DNA of 64,000 bases, taken from Flammula alnicola. Taxonomy: Eukaryota; Basidiomycota; Agaricomycetes; Agaricales; Strophariaceae. Each line of letters opens with the position of its first letter. Position 1 is the stretch's first letter. The DNA lies in the NCBI GenBank assembly GCA_015499995.1, contig JADNRV010000036.1, forward strand, positions 1 to 64,000. Direction: 5' to 3'. The translations under genes and the position numbers were made by a program. The notes below the pieces were generated by a model. It was not told where the DNA came from, did no database searches, and was given only the letters and a program-made list of their open reading frames with translations. Positions 57,937 through 64,000 of this stretch are shown one piece after another.

Positions 57937-60900
57937 TTAATCATTCCCCATCAAATCTCGCAAGATCGGTCGCCCCTTCAACACGCCCATACCACCTCCA
58001 ACTTTACCACCGTCCGGAGTGACTTTTAGCTTCTTCATCGGACGCGACCCATTCACAACCCCATTCTCCTTCCCCAGCTTCAGCGGTACGACTGCCCTCT
58101 GGACAACCTTACTCAAGCCTCCTTTTTCCTCCTCCTCCTCCTCCATTTCCTTTTCGTGCTCAAGATCACCATCCCCACCGTCGGCACCCCTCTTCGCCGG
58201 CGTCGTATACACACCAAACACGCTTGCATGCATCAAATGCGCTGCGGGCGGTAACGGCACAATCCAGCCTTGCTCCTGCATAAGCTCAAAGAACTGCACC
58301 AGCAACGGTTCGCGCTGCAGGGTCTTCCTCGAGCCAATAATGACGAGCTTCTTTCTTGCACGAGTGAAAGACACGTTCATCCTCCGCCAGTCCTTGACTA
58401 GGTCACCAATCTATTTTTTTTAAAAACAAAAAATTCCGAGTAGATCAGAACTGAATTCACGTCAACGATCGAAAGAAAAACGCACTTGACCAGCCTCATT
58501 CGACCTAACCAGCGAAATGATGATACAGTCCTTATCTCTCCCCTGGCTCTTATCCGCCGTCAAAACCTCCACGCCCTTCCGCTCCACCAAGAGGTGCTGC
58601 AACAGCTTCACCTGCTGCCTGTACAGCGAAATGATGCCGATCTGCGACTCCTGCACGCCACACTGCAAGAGCGTCTCCGTGAACTGGCGGACAAGCTCCG
58701 CCTCGGTCGTGTTCTGCACGAGGTCGCCGACGCGCGAGTCAGCCGCGGGAAGGGCGTCAGTGTCGACGAATACGGCTTTGCATCTGTGAGATACATAAGA
58801 AAATATACAGAACGTCGGTCATGGTCAGCATCAGCGCAGTTGGCGGCACGGTTAAAACAACACCGTACCTCTCATCGACCAATCTCTCCAACCAGCACTG
58901 CTCTCCACACCCGTCATGATCACCACCACCACCACGATGCAGTCTCCCCAAAAAGCCCCTATCGCCCAGCACCAAAGACGCCTTGGCCACCTTCTCATTC
59001 CCACATCGCAACCGATCGCTATAGATAAGGCGATTCGAAAGCAACATAATATCCTCGTTCATCCTATACTGGAACCTCAAATCCACAACGGCCTCTGGGT
59101 GCGCTTCCGACAGACGCCGGAAGAGCGAGACGTCCAGGCCGCCTTTACGCGCTTCGAGGTTCTTGACCTATATATAAAAGTAGTAGATGGTTTGGTATGT
59201 TAGCAACTAACGCGACGATGCGCATTCAAGGATATGATATGACAGACCAGAGGCGGAAGCTGGAAGTGGTCGCCGACCAAGACGAACGTGTCCGCAAACC
59301 TCAGGGGCCCAAGACACGTAGGCAGCGTGATTTGCGACGCCTCGTCGACGATGCAATAGTCGAATTTACGGCGAGAGAATAGAGGACTGGATTAGGCACG
59401 CACGCAAAAAAATCGTCAGCGCACACAACCTTCAAAAAAGTCACCAAACACTCCACATACTGCTCAATCGACAAACACGTCGTCGCCACAACCGGCGGCG
59501 CCATAACCTGCACCTCGAGCTGCTCCACCGTCATCGCCGTCCTGCGCGCATCGAGCGTGTACTTCCTTACATCCGGATGCACCTTGTCCACATTCCCCAG
59601 CCTCAAGATCCCAAACCCAACACCAAAATCCGCCTTGCCCTTGCCCCCAACGAGCTTCATCAAAATCGTGTCCACCGCCGAATGCGTGTACGAGCTCAGC
59701 AGCACCGTCTTTCCCCTCCTCACCAGCTCGCGAATGAGCGCCGCGATGACCGTCGTCTTCCCCGTCCCCGGCATGCCCAGGATCAGCGCATAGTCTTGCG
59801 CCGAGAGCACTTTTTCCATCGCGCTCAGCTGTGACGGGTTCAGGTTCAGGAGGTGTGTATTGTCATTGTCATTGTCATTGTCCTTGGGGTTGCGGTTGGC
59901 GCTATGTGGAGCGACAGAGAGCGAAAGGAGACGCCCAGGCGCGCAAAACACGGGCTTGCGCAGATCCACGACGAGCTCCAGCCGCCTCCGATCCCCATCC
60001 GCATAAAACATCTGCGCCAGGTTATTCCGCACCCGCGCCATCCCCCCAAACAGCTCGTCCTTGTCGATGCGGAATATCAGTTCCTCCTCCTCGTCCTGGT
60101 GCTTATCCTTCTGCAGGTGCTGATCCTCCTTCTTTACGCCACCACACCGCGCACGCACCCTCTCCCTCAACACCCCCACATCCAGCACATGGTCCACGCC
60201 CAGCACCACCTCCTCGGGCGTCAACCGCGATATATACCCCCTTGCTAACGCCAGCATGTGCGGCTCGACGGACACCGTAATGGGATCGCCCACGTTGAGG
60301 TGGCCGTTCAGCAGACTCTGGGTTTGCGGTTGAGGTTGGGTTTGGATTTGGGTTGGTTGGGATGGCGAGGGCGAGAACGCCGCCGCCGAGGCACCAACAA
60401 CCCAGCTCCGCGACCGCACAAACGCATACGTATACCGGTGGATCTTGCCCTCCTTGCCCCACCCCTGCTGCTCTCCTCGCTCTTGCTCTGCATCTCCTCC
60501 GTTCTCTTCTTTATCCTTCATATCTCCTCCACCCCCACCCCGCAAAACCATCCCCCCAAAACACCTCCCCCGCCTCTCCCTCTCACGCGCCCCAAGCGTC
60601 CACAGCTCCCTCCTAAAGCGCACCAGATCCCTCTCCTCCAGCGCCAGCAGCCCCTCCCACCGCCTGAAGAACGCCGTCTGCACAGGCGTCAGATGCCCTG
60701 TCCGCATTTCGAATGTGCCTGCGAGGAAGGGCGGTATGGGCGGGTCGTACGTCGCGCGCAGCTTGGCTTTGGCTTTGGGCGACAAGGCGGAGGAGGAGGA
60801 GGAGGAGGAGGGATTGTTGGTGGAGTGGTTCGGGTGCGTCTTGCGGAAGAGGAGACATGTGTCGAGGACGTAGCAGCGCTTGCACGCGCGCTCGTCGTCG

Positions 60901-62908
60901 ATCGGCGGAGGCAGGAACGGCTCCTCGTCCTCCTCCTCGTCCTCCTCATCCTCTCTTTTCTCCTCTCTTCCTCGTCCTCGTCCTCGTCCTTCCTCCATCT
61001 CCATCTTCACCTCCACCCCTCCCTCATCAACGCTACTCCCATCCTTGCCCTCCTTGCCCTCCTTCCCCCCCTTTCCCTCCTTACCCCTCCTCCTAACCCT
61101 CCTCCACATAACCCCCGCCATCTCATTCCTAACCCCCACAAGCGCCCTGATCTCATTCCTCCCCCGCGGCACCCTAACCACCTCCCCCTCCGCGCCCTGC
61201 GTGTAAAAAAGCAGGCCGTCGCGCACGTCGGCGCCGTAGCGCTCGCTGAGGAGCAGCGTGTAGAGCATCGTCTGCGCGCGGTGCTCCATGCCCGCGAGGG
61301 CGCGGCCGGTTTTGAGCTCGAGCGGGAGGGGCGTGCTTGTTTTGGTGGTGCGCTGGGGCGCGTGGGTGGGAGCAGAGGGTCTTTGGTACGAGGTAGTATT
61401 CTTCATGGAAGGGGATGAAGATGAAGGCACAGGGTCGGCTATGATGCCTTGCACCGTCGCGTCTAGTTTTCCTTTCAGCCCATAGGTAGGCGACCAGATG
61501 TCCTCTTCGATATCCAGTAATTTCGTTATGGCAAGCAACGACGGGCGATCGTGCTGTCCCGAGCGCGTGTTCGTCAACACCGCGTTTGCCTACACAGACC
61601 AATCACCATGAGCCTCCAATCCCAAAAAGAAAAAAAAAAAAAAAAAAAAAAAAACACACACCTTCGGCTCCTCCGCCAAATACTTCTCCGCAAACACGCC
61701 CATCCCCCCGCCCTCTCGCTTACCTCCCTCCGCGCCACCTCCTCCCCAACCCCCAGCTTAACCAGCTCCCCAAGCCCCGCCTGTACCGCGTCCCCAATGC
61801 ACCCATCCACAAACCCCGCATCCCACACCCCCTCGCGCAGACAGCGCTGCATGACCTCGTGCAGGATGCTGCCGTACACGAGCGCGGGGGTGGTGTCGCT
61901 CGTCGAGCGCACGAGGGCGGCGAGGAGGGGCTTGCGCCGGCATTGGGGCGCGTTGGAGAGCGCGGTGGCGGTTAGGAGGAGGTCGGGGTGGAGGATGAGC
62001 ATGTTGGTGGGGGATGTGATGGAGATGTGGCGCTTGCCGCTGGGTGCGGCTGAGGCTGGGGAGAGCGTGGAGGGGGAGGGAGAGGAGGGGCCGGAGAATG
62101 TGCCGAGGACGTTGAAGATGTCGTCTGTAGGATGTGGATAGATGTTAGGACTTTGAATGGAGGGTATATATAGGACATGGAAGGTCGCGTACCGATACGG
62201 ATGTCGGTTTGATACCAGTCGTCGTAGAGATATACATCGACGCGCTCGTTGCTCGATTCCACTCTCGCTGAAACAGCCTGTGTGATAAGTTGTTAGCATT
62301 GTGTACAGATGAAAGAAAAGGCGACAAGTCGAGGACGGGCAACAAGGTCACGTGGAAATGAGTGGGAGGGGCATACAATGGAGGGGCAAAGAGCAAATGT
62401 TTGGGGTAAAGGGGCGTAGTTACCTTTCGCCAGCGATTGTCCACGTACTCGTCTGTGACGGATTCAACGACGCAGCGCGTACAGGGGTCTGGGACATATT
62501 GCGGGGTGGGAGGAGGAAGCTGTCGACAAATCAGTTGGATGGAGAATGTCATCAGCTGTACAGACGGCATACCTGGGTTCTAGACGGAATAGAGAATTTG
62601 GGCACAGAAGGCTTGACAGGACTGAAGGGGTCGTCGTCTAGATTCCAGTGTTCAGAGCCTTCGAGGAAAGACGCGATATCGTGGTCGGGCGCGGAGAACA
62701 CAGTGGATGCAAGAACAGAGGGGAGTTGCGCAGTTTTAGAGGGTAGCGCGATAGAAAATTTGGGGGGCGTTCGCGGTGTAATAGAAGAAGAGGGTGGCTT
62801 GGGTTTCACGGGAGAGGGGTCGGGGGAAGGGACAGCCCACCAGAAGTCGTCATCGAGGCCTTGTACTAGAAGGTTTAGCTCATCTACTTGCATTGCACTG
62901 GATGCCAT
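57937..62908 (-). CDS. DNA2: DNA replication ATP-dependent helicase/nuclease DNA2
   Basis: ATG 62908 ([12 protein letters not shown]), about ten exons, stop TCA/TGA complement at 57937-57939. The nuclease domain has the first Fe-S Cys region ([13 protein letters not shown]), [12 protein letters not shown], the PD-(D/E)xK residues in [10 protein letters not shown] and LPLELKTGR, and the remaining Fe-S cysteines in [10 protein letters not shown]. The helicase domain follows: [18 protein letters not shown] (Walker A), [21 protein letters not shown] (DEAx, Walker B), [44 protein letters not shown] and [17 protein letters not shown] (motif VI). DNA2 trims Okazaki flaps and resects double-strand ends. 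The protein has long acidic or Gly-rich inserts (about 60.9-61.1 kb) and an acidic linker near the C-terminus, giving a size above 1,200 residues. No defect seen. Confidence 0.92.
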
Positions 62909-63276
62909 GGCTTTGAGGTGTGCAGACGCGGTGAGCAGTTGGGGATTTGACGTGGGGGGTTGTTTAGAATTGCTATTTGTCTTTGTTGACGCGTCGTGTA
63001 CACCATCGCGCGTGACGTCATATCGCGTTCTGACCTCAACATCTTTGGCGGCGCTTCGGACTTGCATGACCCTGCATGACCACTTAGCATAAGCTGATCC
63101 TTACCCGACCTTAAATCCAGCATGACTCTGAGGCGACTTTAATCTTGCACATCGATTACTTAGCACGACTTAAAAGTCCAAATATCATCTTCCGCCCTCG
63201 TTGGATCATTCAAAACTGAGCGAGAGCCTTAGAAGTGCTCAGCCGACTGCATTCTGCGACTAACCCTCTGCAACGA
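62909..63276. other. Intergenic, DNA2 promoter
   Basis: Upstream of DNA2 and downstream of the methyltransferase relic. CATGACC/CATGACT strings repeat at about 63065-63125. No gene seen. Confidence 0.4.
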
Positions 63277-63897
63277 CTACTTCTTGTGTTCGAGAACAAC
63301 GTCAGCTTTGTAGGGATACGCGAAGATGCCTTTCGATTCGTCAATCCACACATTGTCGGGGTCTTGATCAATAAATTCTTCGGATCTCATCTTGGACTTC
63401 CGCTTTCTTATCTGCAGGTAAAATGGCGACGTAACTTTTGCTAGACGCTCAGTCGACAGCAGATGGTTTAGTCCCTTGAAAATTGTAGTTCCATATCCGA
63501 TGTTCATGTGGCTGGAAATATTTCTGGTATGACGGTGTATCGAAAGTCTGTCGCCAATACCCATGTCGGAAATGGGGAGAACCTTGTTGGATCAGCAAGA
63601 AGCGCGCGGGTGAATATGCCTGTTCCAGATCCAATTCTGTTTTGTCGTGAGGTCAAGATGGATGAGAAAGTCCAGAAAAACTAACTTGACGATGTTGAGT
63701 GGCCCTGAAGCCTTTACAGATTCTCGGACAAAGTCTAGCGTAAGTGGCTGGTATGATGGCCGAGCCCTATTTGGAGGTTATGGGCATGAGGAGGATGGCA
63801 TCGCGATGCACGAAGTTAAGTAGTCCATTCACCAATCATAAAGATCGTTCGTCCCCATTCCGAAACCTGACTGGGAAACTTTATGAACGGTTGACAT
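63277..63897 (-). pseudogene. Truncated SAM-dependent methyltransferase relic
   Basis: ATG 63897 gives STVHKVSQSGFGMGTNDLYD; an intron leads to ARPSYQPLTLDFVRES and GPLNIV, and a second intron to the SAM-binding motif I IGSGTGIFTRALLADP. The usual following 120-150 residues are missing: the frame meets a stop after PEIFPAT. The C-terminal end is recognisable (SYVAILPADKKAEVQDEIRRI, then after a frame change DNVWIDESKGIFAYPYKADV and EHKK before TAG 63277-63279). The start, motif I and end match a common fungal class I methyltransferase family of about 300 residues. The internal deletion plus frameshift make this a non-functional copy. Confidence 0.7.
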
Positions 63898-64000
63898 GGG
63901 TGATGTTCTGGCAAAAGCAGTGCGATGTTAAGAGGCGATAAGATTACAGCCAGACCTTTTATACCGCACTTTCTTTGAGTCATAATGCAATCATACAAAG
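63898..64000. other. Right window edge
   Basis: Upstream sequence of the methyltransferase relic. Nothing further can be assigned. Confidence 0.3.

Noticed and set aside
60258..61418. A 386-residue plus-strand open frame
   Set aside because: Antisense to the DNA2 nuclease exons, which have all expected motifs. The plus-strand reading is Pro/Arg/Ser-rich with no recognisable domain.
61626..61656. Long A-run as a possible retroposon tail
   Set aside because: It lies within a DNA2 intron, with no target duplication or upstream retroelement coding sequence.
1..64000. CRISPR arrays, bacterial operons, rRNA genes
   Set aside because: None seen. Introns and gene families are fungal, and the repeat arrays present lack spacer-repeat regularity.

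Overview
This is nuclear DNA from a filamentous basidiomycete, most likely an Agaricomycete. The genes carry many short spliceosomal introns. The mobile elements are families typical of mushroom-forming fungi (Plavaka, KDZ and Tnp2/CACTA-like DNA transposons), and DUF6698 and TET/JBP genes are present. The window splits into a transposon-built left part (about 1-23 kb), a host-gene middle, a second transposon at 47.5-55.2 kb, and host genes to the right end.

Left part: a Plavaka-family transposase gene on the minus strand (C2H2 finger exons at 20.1-19.7 kb, main body at 5.9-1.9 kb) is split by a 13.8 kb KDZ element (5920-19711). The KDZ element has 128-bp terminal inverted repeats and sits between two copies of the 8-bp sequence CCATATGG. 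The insertion lies in what would have been a 57-nt intron of the Plavaka gene. The KDZ element encodes its own transposase (zinc cluster plus KDZ catalytic domain), a TET/JBP 2-oxoglutarate dioxygenase predicted to oxidise 5-methylcytosine, and two uncharacterised proteins, one with a GRF-like zinc cluster. It also holds fragments of host genes, including a heterotrimeric G-protein alpha pseudogene that is itself interrupted by an 845-bp foldback MITE. The insertion order is readable: Plavaka, then KDZ inside Plavaka, with the MITE inside the G-alpha fragment carried by KDZ. A DUF6698 gene and repeat-rich sequence follow on the right.

Middle (24-47 kb): a metacaspase-like gene, a degenerate kinase-like gene, a cytochrome P450, a gene-poor 6 kb interval, a multi-pass membrane protein, a vacuolar-type Ca2+/H+ exchanger and a DUR3-type urea/solute symporter. 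These look like ordinary fungal genes with no evident common pathway.

The second mobile element (47542-55206) has short inverted ends and an 8-bp flanking direct repeat (TAAGTACA). It encodes a Tnp2-family transposase and a second protein with a hexapeptide repeat and a possible HMG-like C-terminus. To its right lie a conserved hypothetical gene, the replication helicase/nuclease DNA2, and a truncated, frameshifted SAM-dependent methyltransferase at the window edge.

The most interesting unit is the KDZ element with its TET/JBP gene and two unknown proteins. It may be a transposon-borne DNA-modification module. Families were recognised by motif and order, without database searches; exon borders are inferred from reading frame and GT-AG signals.
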